This document shows, in pieces, positions 35,024 to 45,620 of a stretch of 64,000 bases of DNA; positions within the stretch are counted from its first letter, which is position 1; every line of letters begins with the position of its first letter. The stretch is from Roseomonas xinghualingensis. Its GTDB lineage: Bacteria; Pseudomonadota; Alphaproteobacteria; Acetobacterales; Acetobacteraceae. Where the stretch lies: assembly GCF_025791835.1 (NCBI RefSeq), contig NZ_JAOXLP010000001.1, positions 248,001 through 312,000 on the forward strand, read 5' to 3'. A program made the position numbers and the translations under genes. The notes beneath the pieces were generated by a model. The model searched no databases, had not been told where the DNA came from, and saw only the letters and a program-made list of their open reading frames with translations.

Positions 35024-36519
35024 TGGACGTGATCTCCGGCCTCGCCCTGGGCTTCGGCTCGGCGCTGACGCCGATCAATCTCGGCTGGGCGCTGCTGGGA
35101 TGCTTCCTCGGCACCGCGATCGGCGTATTGCCGGGCATCGGACCGGCGCTGACCATCGCGCTGCTCCTGCCCGTGACCTTCAAGGTGGAGGCGACCGGCG
35201 CCTTCATCCTGTTCTGCGGCGTGTTCTACGGCGCGATGTATGGCGGATCGACCACCTCGATCCTGCTGAACACACCGGGTGAATCGGGTTCGATCATCAC
35301 CGCGCTGGAGGGCGCGAAGATGGCGCGCAACGGCCGCGCGGGGCCGGCGCTGGTGACGGCCGCCGTGGGCTCCTTCGTGGCGGGGACGGTGGGGACGCTG
35401 GGCATCTCCTTCGTCGGGCCGCTGGTGGTGGAGGTGGCGCTGAAGCTGGGGCCGGCCGAGTATTTCTCGCTGATGCTGCTCTGCTTCGTCACCGTCTCGG
35501 CGGTGTTGGGGGGATCGGCGCTGCGCGGGCTTGCCTCGCTGGGCTTCGGGCTGATGCTGGGATTGGTGGGGATCGACCTGCAGACCGGGCAGCCGCGACT
35601 GACCTTCGGGATTCCCGAATTGCTGGACGGCGTGAATGTCGTGCTCGTCGCCGTCGCGCTTTTCGCCGTGGGCGAGACGATGTATCTCGCCTGGCGGCAT
35701 GTGGATGGCAGGCAGGAGGTGCGGCCGGTCGGGCGGCTGTGGATGAGCCGCGAGGACTGGAAGCGGAGCGTCGGGCCCTGGCTGCGCGGCTCCTTCCTCG
35801 GCTTCCCCTTCGGCGTGCTGCCCGCGGGCGGCACGGAGATGCCGACTATGTTGAGCTATTACGCCGAGAAGAAGCTGGTGAGCCCGGAGCACCGCAAGGA
35901 ATTCGGCACCACTGGCGCGATCGAGGGCGTGGCGGGGCCGGAGGCGGCGAACAACGCGGCGGCGGCCGGCGTGCTGGTGCCGATGCTGACGCTGGGTCTG
36001 CCCACATCCGCCACGGCGGCGATCATGCTCTCGGCCTTCCAGTCCTATGGGATCCAGCCGGGGCCGATGCTGTTCACCCAGCAGGCGGCGCTGGTCTGGA
36101 CGCTGATCGCCAGCCTCTACATCGCCAATGTCATGCTGGTGGTGCTGAACCTCCCGCTGGTCGGGCTCTGGGCGCGCATCCTGAAGATCCCGACGCCGCA
36201 GCTCTATGCCGGCATCCTCGTCTTCGCGACGATCGGCACCTATGGGATCAGCAACTCGGTGGTGGACCTGGTGCTGCTCTATGGCATCGGGATCATCGCG
36301 ATGTTCATGCGGCGCTTCGACTTCCCGACGGCGCCGGTGGTGATTGGCATGATCCTGGGTCCGATGGCGGAGCAGAACCTGCGGCAGGCGCTGACCATCA
36401 GCCAGGGCGACTGGTCCACCTTCGTCACCCGGCCGGTCTCGCTGGCCATCCTGTCGCTGGCCTTGCTGGCCCTGGTTGGGCCGCGGCTCTGGAGGGCCTG
36501 GGCCGTACGCAGGGGTTGA
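35023..36519 (+). CDS. tctA: Tripartite tricarboxylate transporter permease TctA
   Basis: A 498-residue large membrane subunit with about 12 helices. Family signatures are intact: [73 protein letters not shown], and [18 protein letters not shown]. It starts one base into the tctB stop (TGATG), so the pair is coupled. With its own receptor gene broken it may be served by another Bug protein, possibly the one encoded at 29774-30739. Confidence 0.93.
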   Translation: MDVISGLALGFGSALTPINLGWALLGCFLGTAIGVLPGIGPALTIALLLPVTFKVEATGAFILFCGVFYGAMYGGSTTSILLNTPGESGSIITALEGAKMARNGRAGPALVTAAVGSFVAGTVGTLGISFVGPLVVEVALKLGPAEYFSLMLLCFVTVSAVLGGSALRGLASLGFGLMLGLVGIDLQTGQPRLTFGIPELLDGVNVVLVAVALFAVGETMYLAWRHVDGRQEVRPVGRLWMSREDWKRSVGPWLRGSFLGFPFGVLPAGGTEMPTMLSYYAEKKLVSPEHRKEFGTTGAIEGVAGPEAANNAAAAGVLVPMLTLGLPTSATAAIMLSAFQSYGIQPGPMLFTQQAALVWTLIASLYIANVMLVVLNLPLVGLWARILKIPTPQLYAGILVFATIGTYGISNSVVDLVLLYGIGIIAMFMRRFDFPTAPVVIGMILGPMAEQNLRQALTISQGDWSTFVTRPVSLAILSLALLALVGPRLWRAWAVRRG

Positions 36520-36529
36520 GATGGTGCCG

Positions 36530-36550
36530 GGGGCGCCCGATAGGCGCCCC
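36530..36550. terminator. Hairpin between convergent tctA and hydrolase genes
   Basis: Inverted repeat GGGGCGCC-CGATA-GGCGCCCC lies between convergent 3' ends at 36519 and 36577. There is no T-tract; it is a candidate bidirectional terminator. Confidence 0.5.
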
Positions 36551-36576
36551 GGCCAGGGCGGTGCCCCCGGGACCGT

Positions 36577-37395
36577 CTAGGCTGTCAGCGCGTTGTTCAC
36601 GGCCTCAGCCGCTTCGAAGGCCACCCAATGCCCGGCGCCCGGGATGATCAGCGGCTCGGTGCCGCGGGCCCGGAAGAAGTCGATGCGGTCGGCCATATAG
36701 GGGACGACGATGGCGTCGTGCTCGCCATAGATCACTGAAAGCGGGACATGGACCGCCTGCAGTGCCTCACGGAGGGAATCGGGGGCGACCACGTTGCGGC
36801 TGCGGTAGCGGGCATGGTCGCTGTTCCAGGCCTGAATGGCGAGGGCCTCGGCGTCGATCCGGGCGGGGTCGGCGATCATCAGCCGGGCGAGATTGTCGCG
36901 ATGGGCGGCGATGCGGGCTTCACCCTGGCGGTCGCGGACGGGCACCAGGGGCACGGGGTTGCGCGGCAGGCCGAGGGCGCCGGCGCCGAGGATGGTAAGG
37001 GTATCCAGCCCAGCCCCGAAGCAGGCGGCGATATGGCCGGCGATGATGGAGCCGAAGGAGAAGCCGATCAGGTCGTATCGCGCGCCGGCGCCGAGGCGGG
37101 CCTGGATGCCGGCGGCGATGATGGCGGCGAGGCCCCAGAGATCGGTGCCGGGGGTTGGGAGGTCTGATTCGCCGAGGCCGGGGAGGTCCGGGACGAGGAT
37201 GTGGCGATGACGGGCCAGGTGCTCGATGTTGCGGGCCCAGTGGCGCCAGGAGCCGGCACCGCCATGAAGCAGGAGCAAGGGCTTGCCGCTGCCCCACTCA
37301 TGCCACACGAGCCGGCCCGCGCCATTGGGGGTTTCGGCGCGGGTGGCGGTGGTGGAGAGGCGTTCCAGCCGGTCTTGGGACATCAGCGTCGTCAT
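36577..37395 (-). CDS. Alpha/beta fold hydrolase
   Basis: A 272-residue alpha/beta hydrolase. Seen: oxyanion-loop LLLLHGGAGSWRHW, DLPGLGESDLP, nucleophile elbow LIGFSFGSIIAGH with the catalytic Ser, Asp in VIYGEHDAIVV, and His in IPGAGHWVAFEA. It resembles ester or C-C bond hydrolases of the MhpC/BphD type but the substrate cannot be told. An ATG at 37383 is an alternative start. It is divergent from the sulfate uptake operon across an AT-rich region with a strong palindrome. Confidence 0.88.
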   Translation of the reverse strand: MTTLMSQDRLERLSTTATRAETPNGAGRLVWHEWGSGKPLLLLHGGAGSWRHWARNIEHLARHRHILVPDLPGLGESDLPTPGTDLWGLAAIIAAGIQARLGAGARYDLIGFSFGSIIAGHIAACFGAGLDTLTILGAGALGLPRNPVPLVPVRDRQGEARIAAHRDNLARLMIADPARIDAEALAIQAWNSDHARYRSRNVVAPDSLREALQAVHVPLSVIYGEHDAIVVPYMADRIDFFRARGTEPLIIPGAGHWVAFEAAEAVNNALTA

Positions 37396-37446
37396 GAGGA
37401 TGTTTGTGCGGCAAAAGGCGCGAGGAGGAAATCCTTGCGGCTTCCG

Positions 37447-37471
37447 ATATAACGATCAGTTTTAGTTATAT
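37447..37471. promoter_or_regulatory. LysR-type operator-like palindrome upstream of the sulfate operon
   Basis: A perfect inverted repeat ATATAAC-N11-GTTATAT sits in a short AT-rich island between the hydrolase gene (start 37395) and the sulfate receptor gene (start 37627). Seven-base arms with an 11-base spacer fit a LysR-type (CysB-like) site. Regulator identity is inference. Confidence 0.55.
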
Positions 37472-37626
37472 TTTTTAATTTAACTTGATTGCGCGATGCG
37501 TGAGCGTTCATCTCTGCCGGGGCCGATCAAGTGGCGCGGTTGTTCGCAAACTCTTCGGGTGCCGGGAGGGCCCTGCGCTATCTTCCTGTACCGCCCGGCG
37601 TTCATCCTGGAGCGAGGAGAGACGAG

Positions 37627-38640
37627 ATGGCCGCTTTCCTTCCCCGCCGAGCTTTGCTCGGTGCCGCAGCCCTTGCCGCCGTGCCGGCGGGCGCACAGTC
37701 GCTGCCGACGCTGCTGAATGTGTCCTACGATCCCACGCGGGAGCTTTACCGGGCCTTCAACGCCGCTTTCGCCGCTCATTGGGCGAAGGAGAATGGTGGG
37801 CAGCGGATCCGGGTGAATTCCTCCCATGGCGGATCGGGTTCGCAGGCGCGGGCGGTGATCGATGGGCAGCAGGCGGATGTGGTGACGCTGGCGCTGGCCT
37901 ATGACGTGGAGGCGATCGCCGAGCGCGGGCTGATCGACAAGGGCTGGATGGGGCGGCTGCCGCATAACAGCGCGCCCTATACGAGCACCATCGTGTTCCT
38001 GACGCGCAAGGGGAACCCGAAGGGGCTGCGGGACTGGGGCGACCTGGCGAAAGAGGGGGTGGGGGTGGTGACGCCCAACCCCAAGACCTCAGGCGGCGCG
38101 CGGTGGAACTACCTGGCGGCCTGGGCCTGGGCGCAGCGGCAGCCGGGCGGGTCGGATGCCGCGGCGGAGGAGCTGCTGGGCCGCATCCTGCGCAATGTCA
38201 CGGTGTTGGACACGGGCGCGCGTGGTTCGACCACCAGCTTCGTGCAGCGCGGCCAGGGCGACGTGCTGCTGGCCTGGGAGAACGAGGCGCATCTGGCTCT
38301 GAAGGAGTTCGGCGCCGGGCAGTTCGACATCGTGCTGCCTTCGCTTTCGATCCTGGCGGAGCCTTCGGTCACGGTGGTGGACCGCAATGTGGACCGGCGC
38401 GGCACGCGGGCGGTGGCGGAGGCCTATCTGCGCCACCTCTACAGCCCGGAGGGGCAGGCGCTCGCGGCGCAGCATTTCTACCGGCCGCGCGATGCGGGGG
38501 TGCTGGCAGCGGCGGGCGGGGTCTTTCCGCCGCTCAACATGGTGACGATCGACGAGGCCTTTGGCGGCTGGGCGGAAGCGCAGAAGGCGCATTTCGCCGA
38601 CGGCGGCAGCTTCGACCGCATCTACAGGCCATCACGTTGA
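37627..38640 (+). CDS. Sulfate ABC transporter substrate-binding protein
   Basis: A 337-residue periplasmic sulfate/thiosulfate receptor (Sbp/CysP family). The leader [20 protein letters not shown] precedes [21 protein letters not shown] (family start), [23 protein letters not shown] sulfate-site residues, [17 protein letters not shown], and [19 protein letters not shown]. The start at 37627 is set by GCGAGGAGAGACGAG just upstream and by the leader. It heads the sbp-cysT-cysW-cysA operon. Confidence 0.93.
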   Translation: MAAFLPRRALLGAAALAAVPAGAQSLPTLLNVSYDPTRELYRAFNAAFAAHWAKENGGQRIRVNSSHGGSGSQARAVIDGQQADVVTLALAYDVEAIAERGLIDKGWMGRLPHNSAPYTSTIVFLTRKGNPKGLRDWGDLAKEGVGVVTPNPKTSGGARWNYLAAWAWAQRQPGGSDAAAEELLGRILRNVTVLDTGARGSTTSFVQRGQGDVLLAWENEAHLALKEFGAGQFDIVLPSLSILAEPSVTVVDRNVDRRGTRAVAEAYLRHLYSPEGQALAAQHFYRPRDAGVLAAAGGVFPPLNMVTIDEAFGGWAEAQKAHFADGGSFDRIYRPSR

Positions 38641-39506
38641 GCGTCGCCCTGCCCCTGCCGCGCCAGCCGGGCGCTTCCCTCTGGAGGCGGAGGCGCGATG
38701 CGCTGCCGGGCTTCGGGCTGGCGCTGGGGATCACCCTGACCTGGCTGTCGCTGATTGTGCTGGTGCCGCTCTCGGCCCTTGTGCTGCGGCCCTGGGAACT
38801 TGGCGTCACCGGAATATTGCAGGTGCTGTCGGACCCACGGGTCCTGGCGGCGCTGCGGCTTTCCTTCGGTAGCGCGCTGCTGGCGGCGCTGGTGAACCTT
38901 CCGCTGGGGCTGCTGGTGGCCTGGGTGCTGGTACGCCTGCGCTTTCCCGGGCGGCGCGTGCTGGACGCGATGGTGGACCTGCCCTTCGCCCTGCCGACCG
39001 CCGTGGCGGGGCTGGCGCTGACCGCCTTGTTCGCGCCGAACGGATGGCTGGGGGCACCGCTGAAGGCAGTGGGCGTGCAGGTGGCCTACACCCCGCTGGG
39101 CGTGTTCGTGGCGATGATGTTCGTGGGCCTGCCCTTCACCGTGCGGACGGTGGAGCCGGTGCTGCGGGACCTGGGCACGGAGGCGGAGGAGGCGGCGGCG
39201 ACGCTGGGGGCGAGCCGTGCGCAGGCTTTGCTGCGGGTGGTGCTGCCGGCGCTGGCGCCAGCGCTTCTGACGGGCTTCGGCCTCGCCTTCGCGCGGTCGG
39301 TCGGGGAGTATGGCAGCGTGATCTTCATCGCCGGGAACCGGCCGCTGGTCAGCGAGATCGCGCCGCTGGTGATCGTGCAGCGGCTGGAGGGATTCGACTA
39401 TGCGGGCGCGGCCGTGATCGGGCTGGCGATGCTGCTGCTGGCCTTCGTGGTGCTGTTCGCGGTCGGGCTCCTGCAGGCATGGCTGCGGCCGGAGCGTCGC
39501 GCGTGA
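38637..39506 (+). CDS. cysT: Sulfate ABC transporter permease CysT
   Basis: A 289-residue inner-membrane permease with six helices and the EAA-loop [32 protein letters not shown] that contacts the ATPase. There is no ATG at a suitable place: the TTG at 38637 overlaps the receptor stop codon as TTGA and fits the family N-terminus, so it is taken as the start. Pairs with CysW. Confidence 0.92.
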   Translation: MSVALPLPRQPGASLWRRRRDALPGFGLALGITLTWLSLIVLVPLSALVLRPWELGVTGILQVLSDPRVLAALRLSFGSALLAALVNLPLGLLVAWVLVRLRFPGRRVLDAMVDLPFALPTAVAGLALTALFAPNGWLGAPLKAVGVQVAYTPLGVFVAMMFVGLPFTVRTVEPVLRDLGTEAEEAAATLGASRAQALLRVVLPALAPALLTGFGLAFARSVGEYGSVIFIAGNRPLVSEIAPLVIVQRLEGFDYAGAAVIGLAMLLLAFVVLFAVGLLQAWLRPERRA

Positions 39507-39561
39507 GTACGCGCGGTACATTGCATGTGAGTGCGAGCGTCATGCACCGGAGGCGCGTGCG

Positions 39562-40398
39562 ATGATCTCCAGCCCCGCCACCCGCGATCGGCCCCTGACC
39601 CGTTGGACGGCCGTGATCCTGGCGGTGCTGTTGCTGACGGTGTTCCTCGCGCTGCCTCTGGCTGCGGTCTTCACCGAGGCGCTGCGGCGCGGGTGGGAGA
39701 CAGCGTTGGCGGCCTATGCCGATCCGGATGCGCAGTCAGCGATCATGCTGACGCTGCTGGTGGCGGCGATCGCGGTACCGGTGAACACGCTTGGGGGGAT
39801 CGCGGCGGCCTGGTGCGTGGCAAAGTATGAGTTTCCGGGAAAGCGGCTGCTGGTGGCGCTGATCGAGTTGCCCTTCTCGGTTTCGCCGGTGATTTCGGGC
39901 ATGGTCTTCGTACTGGTTTTCGGCGCGCAGGGCTGGCTCGGGCCCTGGCTGCAGGAGCGGGGCGTGCAGATCATCTTCGCGTTGCCGGGGCTGGTGCTGG
40001 CGACGGTGTTCGTGACCTTTCCCTTCGTCGCGCGCACGCTGATCCCGCTGATGCAGGAGCAGGGGCGCACGGAGGAGGAGGCGGCGGCGACGCTGGGGGC
40101 GAGCGGCTGGCAGAGCTTCCGGCTGGTGACGCTGCCCAATGTCAAATGGGCGCTGCTGACGGGTGTGCTGTTGTGCAATGCCCGGGCGATGGGGGAGTTC
40201 GGAGCGGTTTCGGTGGTGTCGGGCCATATCCGGGGGGAGACCAACACCATGCCGCTGTATATCGAGATCCTCTACAACGAGTACCAGTTCGCGGCGGCCT
40301 TCGCGGTGGCGGCGCTGCTGGCATTGCTGGCGCTGGTGACGCTCTTCGCGAAGACGCTGCTGGAGCGCTTCTCCGGACGGCGGAGGGAGATCGCTTGA
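39562..40398 (+). CDS. cysW: Sulfate ABC transporter permease CysW
   Basis: A 278-residue permease with six helices and the EAA-loop [32 protein letters not shown]. The motif MGEFGAVSVVSGHIRGETNTMPL is diagnostic for CysW. It lies 55 bp after cysT and its stop overlaps the cysA start (TTGA). Confidence 0.93.
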   Translation: MISSPATRDRPLTRWTAVILAVLLLTVFLALPLAAVFTEALRRGWETALAAYADPDAQSAIMLTLLVAAIAVPVNTLGGIAAAWCVAKYEFPGKRLLVALIELPFSVSPVISGMVFVLVFGAQGWLGPWLQERGVQIIFALPGLVLATVFVTFPFVARTLIPLMQEQGRTEEEAAATLGASGWQSFRLVTLPNVKWALLTGVLLCNARAMGEFGAVSVVSGHIRGETNTMPLYIEILYNEYQFAAAFAVAALLALLALVTLFAKTLLERFSGRRREIA

Positions 40399-41465
40399 AC
40401 GTCTCCCTGCACCATGAGGCGCTGCTGCGCAGCGCGGGCGTCGAGATGGAGAGCATCACGCGGCGCTTCGGAACTGCCGCGGCGCTGGATGGCGTCAGCC
40501 TTTCGGTCCGGCCGGGTGAATTCGTGGCGCTGCTGGGGCCATCGGGCTCGGGCAAGACGACGCTGCTGCGTATCCTGGGCGGGCTCGACCATATGGATTC
40601 CGGCAGCGTGACCATCGGCGAGCGCGACATGGCCGGCGTACCGGCGCGGGAGCGCGGGATTGGATTCGTGTTCCAGAACTACGCGCTGTTCCGGCACATG
40701 GATGTTTTCGCCAACATCGCCTTTGGGCTGCGCGTGCGGAAGCATGGGCGCCCCTCTTCCGCCGAGATCGCGGCGCGGGTGCGCCAGCTTCTGGCGCTGG
40801 TGCAGATCCCGGAGTTGGAGCGGCGCTATCCGGACCAGCTCTCCGGAGGTCAGAGGCAGCGCGTGGCGCTGGCACGGGCGCTGGCGATCGAGCCGTCGCT
40901 GCTGCTGCTCGACGAGCCCTTCGGCGCGCTGGACGCGCAGGTGCGCAAGGACCTGCGGCTCTGGCTGCGCGGGCTGCAGGAGGAAATGGGCATCACCACC
41001 ATCCTGGTGACCCATGACCAGGACGAGGCAATGGAGGTGGCGGACCGTGTGGCGGTGATGCAGGCCGGTCGCATCGCGCAGTTCGGCACGCCCGATGTGC
41101 TGCTGGATCAGCCCGCCGACGCCTTCGTGGCTGGCTTCCTGGGAGAGTCGAACCGGCTGGTTTGCGAGGTACGCGGCGGCATCGCGCATTTCGCCGACGC
41201 GGTGCTGCCGTCGCTTGCGGTTCAGGCGCCGGATGGCCGGGCGCAGGCTTTCATCCGGCCGCACCAGTTGGTGGCGCGGGTGGCGGAGGATGGTGCCTTC
41301 ATCGTGCGTGCGGTGCGGCCGGCGGGGCCGGGAACGCGACTGGTGCTTTCAGGGGCCGGGATGTCCTTCGATGCCGTGCCGGCGGCAGGGGAGGAGGTGC
41401 CCCGGCGGGGGGATGCCTGTGCGCTGGAGGCCATGGGGGCACGGATTTTCCCGATCTTGGAGTGA
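40395..41465 (+). CDS. cysA: Sulfate ABC transporter ATP-binding protein
   Basis: A 356-residue ABC ATPase. Walker A is GPSGSGKTT (48-56), Q-loop FVFQNYALF, signature LSGGQRQRVALARALA, Walker B LLLLDEPFGALDAQVR, and switch His in LVTHDQDEAMEVADRV. The C-terminal TOBE-like regulatory domain (RPHQLVARVAEDGAFIVRAV) is present. The start is a TTG at 40395 that overlaps the cysW stop, the same arrangement as cysT. It closes the sulfate operon. Confidence 0.93.
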   Translation: MNVSLHHEALLRSAGVEMESITRRFGTAAALDGVSLSVRPGEFVALLGPSGSGKTTLLRILGGLDHMDSGSVTIGERDMAGVPARERGIGFVFQNYALFRHMDVFANIAFGLRVRKHGRPSSAEIAARVRQLLALVQIPELERRYPDQLSGGQRQRVALARALAIEPSLLLLDEPFGALDAQVRKDLRLWLRGLQEEMGITTILVTHDQDEAMEVADRVAVMQAGRIAQFGTPDVLLDQPADAFVAGFLGESNRLVCEVRGGIAHFADAVLPSLAVQAPDGRAQAFIRPHQLVARVAEDGAFIVRAVRPAGPGTRLVLSGAGMSFDAVPAAGEEVPRRGDACALEAMGARIFPILE

Positions 41466-41577
41466 CACGGGCACGGGGGAGCCCCTTTCCTTCGGCCATG
41501 CTCTCGCAGGCTTGCGCGAAGTGCCGCAACGAACCTGCCGCCCGGCCGGTTATGGCACGGGTTCATGAGGAGCAGCC

Positions 41578-42621
41578 GTGAGCGTCGGCCTTATAGCATT
41601 GCTCGATGACGTGGCGGGGCTCGCGAAGGCGGCCGCGGCGTCTCTGGACGATGTGGCGGCGCAGGCGGCGCGATCCGGCGCCAAGGCGGCCGGGGTGGTG
41701 ATCGACGACGCCGCCGTCACGCCGCGCTATCTCACCGGCTTCAGCGCGAGCCGTGAGCTTCCCGTCGTGGGGCGGATTGCCGTCGGGTCTCTCAAGAACA
41801 AGCTGATCTACCTGCTGCCCATTGCCCTCGTGCTCAGCTGGCTGGCGCCCTGGGCCATCACGCCGCTCCTCATGCTCGGCGGTGCCTATCTCTGCTACGA
41901 GGGGACCGAGAAGGTTCATGCGGTTCTCTGGCCTCACCAGGCTCACCATCCAGAGATGGTTACAGGGACTGCTCCGCACGACATGAAGGATTTTGAGGAT
42001 GCGAAGGTGCAGTCGGCGATCCAGACCGACTTCATCCTTTCGGCCGAGATCATGGCAATCACCCTTTCGACCGTTCCGGGCTCCTCGGTCCTGATGCAGG
42101 CCCTCGTCCTCGGCCTTGTCGGCATTGCGATCACCGCCGGGGTTTATGGCGGCGTCGCGCTGATCGTGAAGGCGGATGACGTGGGCGTCGCGCTCGCCGG
42201 GAATGATCGGCCGGTCTCCGGCCTGTTCGGTTCGGATGCGCGGGGCGGGACCCTGGCGCCGACACAGGCGGACCGGCTGCTACGCCCGCTGACCAGGTCC
42301 CTGGGGCGCGGGTTGGTGCGTGGGATGCCCGTTTTCCTGAAGGTCCTTGGGGCGGTGGGAACCGCTGCCATGATTTGGGTGGGCGGCGGTATCATCATGC
42401 ATGGCCTTGAGACCTTCGGCCTGCCGCAGGTGGCGCATCTGGTGCACGGGTTGTCACATGGGATGGCTGCCGCTGTGCCGGCCATTGGCGGGGCTGCCGA
42501 ATGGCTCGTCACGGCCGTTGCCTCGGGCGTGTTCGGCCTGTTGGTGGGAGCGGCGCTGATTCCCCTGGTGAAGCATGGGGTGTCGCCCGCGCTGAAACGG
42601 GTCAGGGCGGCGGCGGCCTGA
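41578..42621 (+). CDS. DUF808 (YedI-like) inner membrane protein
   Basis: A 347-residue multispanning membrane protein of the DUF808 family. Family marks: N-terminal [74 protein letters not shown] and [19 protein letters not shown]. Translation starts at a GTG with AGGAG 5 bases upstream. Function is unknown. A terminator shared with convergent purH follows. Confidence 0.9.
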   Translation: MSVGLIALLDDVAGLAKAAAASLDDVAAQAARSGAKAAGVVIDDAAVTPRYLTGFSASRELPVVGRIAVGSLKNKLIYLLPIALVLSWLAPWAITPLLMLGGAYLCYEGTEKVHAVLWPHQAHHPEMVTGTAPHDMKDFEDAKVQSAIQTDFILSAEIMAITLSTVPGSSVLMQALVLGLVGIAITAGVYGGVALIVKADDVGVALAGNDRPVSGLFGSDARGGTLAPTQADRLLRPLTRSLGRGLVRGMPVFLKVLGAVGTAAMIWVGGGIIMHGLETFGLPQVAHLVHGLSHGMAAAVPAIGGAAEWLVTAVASGVFGLLVGAALIPLVKHGVSPALKRVRAAAA

Positions 42622-42639
42622 CCCGACGGCAGGCAAAAG

Positions 42640-42669
42640 AAAGGCCGGGGAATTCCTTCCCCGGCCTTT
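42640..42669. terminator. Bidirectional terminator between DUF808 gene and purH
   Basis: A perfect stem AAAGGCCGGGGAA / TTCCCCGGCCTTT with a TTCC loop lies between the convergent 3' ends. T-rich flanks occur on both strands (TTTC on plus; TTTCTTTTGCC on minus). Confidence 0.88.
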
Positions 42670-42684
42670 CCGTTCCTTCAGGCC

Positions 42685-44262
<1,578 letters not shown>

Positions 44263-44747
44263 GGGGCGGGCGGATAGCGCGAGGCGGGGCTGGAAGGAAG
44301 GCGAAAGGGGCGCGGGGCTGGACTGATCACGCTTCAGGGTGCGCGAGGAGGAGGGGCGAGTGAGAACGTTTAGGGAAGTATCTTGTGGCCCTGACCGCTC
44401 CACCATACCAGGGGTTGTGGTTCTTCTGGAAGGAACGCCCGTCGGCGATTCGTTCATGCGACTCGGGCGAGGTTGCTGATTCGGCGCGATTCTATTTCGA
44501 GATCGTTCAGCTTGTGTTCGGTGAACGACTCGGAACCGGCTGGAACATTCCGCTTCATCGCAGAATTGGCCCGGCGCTAACCGAAGCCTTGTTCAGCACC
44601 TGTGCCGGCTTCCTTTCCGGCAGGTTTGTGTCAGCGAGACTCGTTCCAGGAAGGTGGCAGGAAGCGAATGGGGGGACGGGTCCAACCCAGGGCAGGGCGG
44701 TCGCGTTCCACGGTTCGGGCGGTGCGGGCCCCAGAGACGGAGTTTCG
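44263..44747. other. 485-bp gap between divergent purH and SDR genes
   Basis: No gene was recognised. The middle (about 44360-44600) is less G+C-rich than its surroundings and should hold the two divergent promoters, but no confident -35/-10, riboswitch or operator was found. A short inverted repeat GCCGG/CCGGC occurs near 44603-44622. Confidence 0.6.
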
Positions 44748-45566
44748 ATGCCCATGACCAAGAATTCCCGTGATCGCCTTCTCGAGGGACGGCGCGCGCT
44801 CGTCACCGGTGCGTCCTCCGGGATCGGAGCGGCGGTGGCTGAGGACCTGGCGCGGGCAGGGGCCGCAGTGGCGGTGAACTACCATTCGGACCGCAAGCAG
44901 GCCGAAGAGGTCGTGGCGCGTATCCGCGGGGCCGGTGGGCAGGCGGTGGCGCTGGAGGGCGATGTCTCGAAGGAGGAGGCGGTCATCGGCCTTGTCGAGG
45001 GCACGGTGGAAGCCTTCGGCGGGATCGACCTGCTGGTGGCGAATTCCGGCATCCAGAAGGATGCCGCCCTGACGGAGATGTCCCTTCAGGACTGGCAGGC
45101 GGTGATTTCCGTGAATCTGACCGGGCAGTTCCTCTGCTGCCGGGAGGCGGTCCGTGCCTTTCGCAAGGGCCCGGAGCGGGACGGTAAGGCACGGGGCAGC
45201 ATCGTGTGCATGAGTTCGGTGCATGAGGTAATCCCCTGGGCGGGGCATGTGAACTACGCGGCAGCCAAGGGCGGCGTGCGGATGATGATGCAGACCCTGG
45301 CGCAGGAGGTGGCGGCGGAGCGGATCCGGGTGAATGCGGTGGCCCCCGGTGCCATCCGCACGCCGATCAACGAGGACGTCTGGAGCACGAAGGAAGGGAG
45401 GGAGGCGATGCTGCGCCTCATTCCCTATGGCCGCATCGGGGAGACGGAGGATGTGGCGCGGGTGGTGACCTGGCTGGCCTCGGACGAGGCGGATTATGTG
45501 ACGGGGACGACGCTCTTCGTCGATGGCGGGATGACGCTCCATGCCAGTTTCATCGGCAATGGCTAG
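44748..45566 (+). CDS. SDR family oxidoreductase (glucose 1-dehydrogenase-like)
   Basis: A 272-residue classical short-chain dehydrogenase. Cofactor motif ALVTGASSGIGAAVAEDL with an NYHSDRKQAEEV acceptor region suggesting NADP use, LLVANSGIQKDAALTEM, catalytic Ser in GSIVCMSSVHEVIPW, and the YAAAK catalytic pair in HVNYAAAKGGVRMM. It resembles bacterial glucose 1-dehydrogenases. It is 54 bp upstream of a GH15 gene, a pairing that fits release and oxidation of glucose; that is inference. Confidence 0.9.
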   Translation: MPMTKNSRDRLLEGRRALVTGASSGIGAAVAEDLARAGAAVAVNYHSDRKQAEEVVARIRGAGGQAVALEGDVSKEEAVIGLVEGTVEAFGGIDLLVANSGIQKDAALTEMSLQDWQAVISVNLTGQFLCCREAVRAFRKGPERDGKARGSIVCMSSVHEVIPWAGHVNYAAAKGGVRMMMQTLAQEVAAERIRVNAVAPGAIRTPINEDVWSTKEGREAMLRLIPYGRIGETEDVARVVTWLASDEADYVTGTTLFVDGGMTLHASFIGNG

Positions 45567-45620
45567 CGCGGGGCAGGACAGGGGATTGGAACCGAGGATG
45601 AATGGGCGGAAGAACCCCTG

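Noticed and set aside
44432..44454. General stress (EcfG) promoter GGAAC...CGTT upstream of the SDR/GH15 genes
   Set aside because: The spacer is 14 bases instead of the expected 16-17 and it lies about 300 bases from the gene; judged coincidental.
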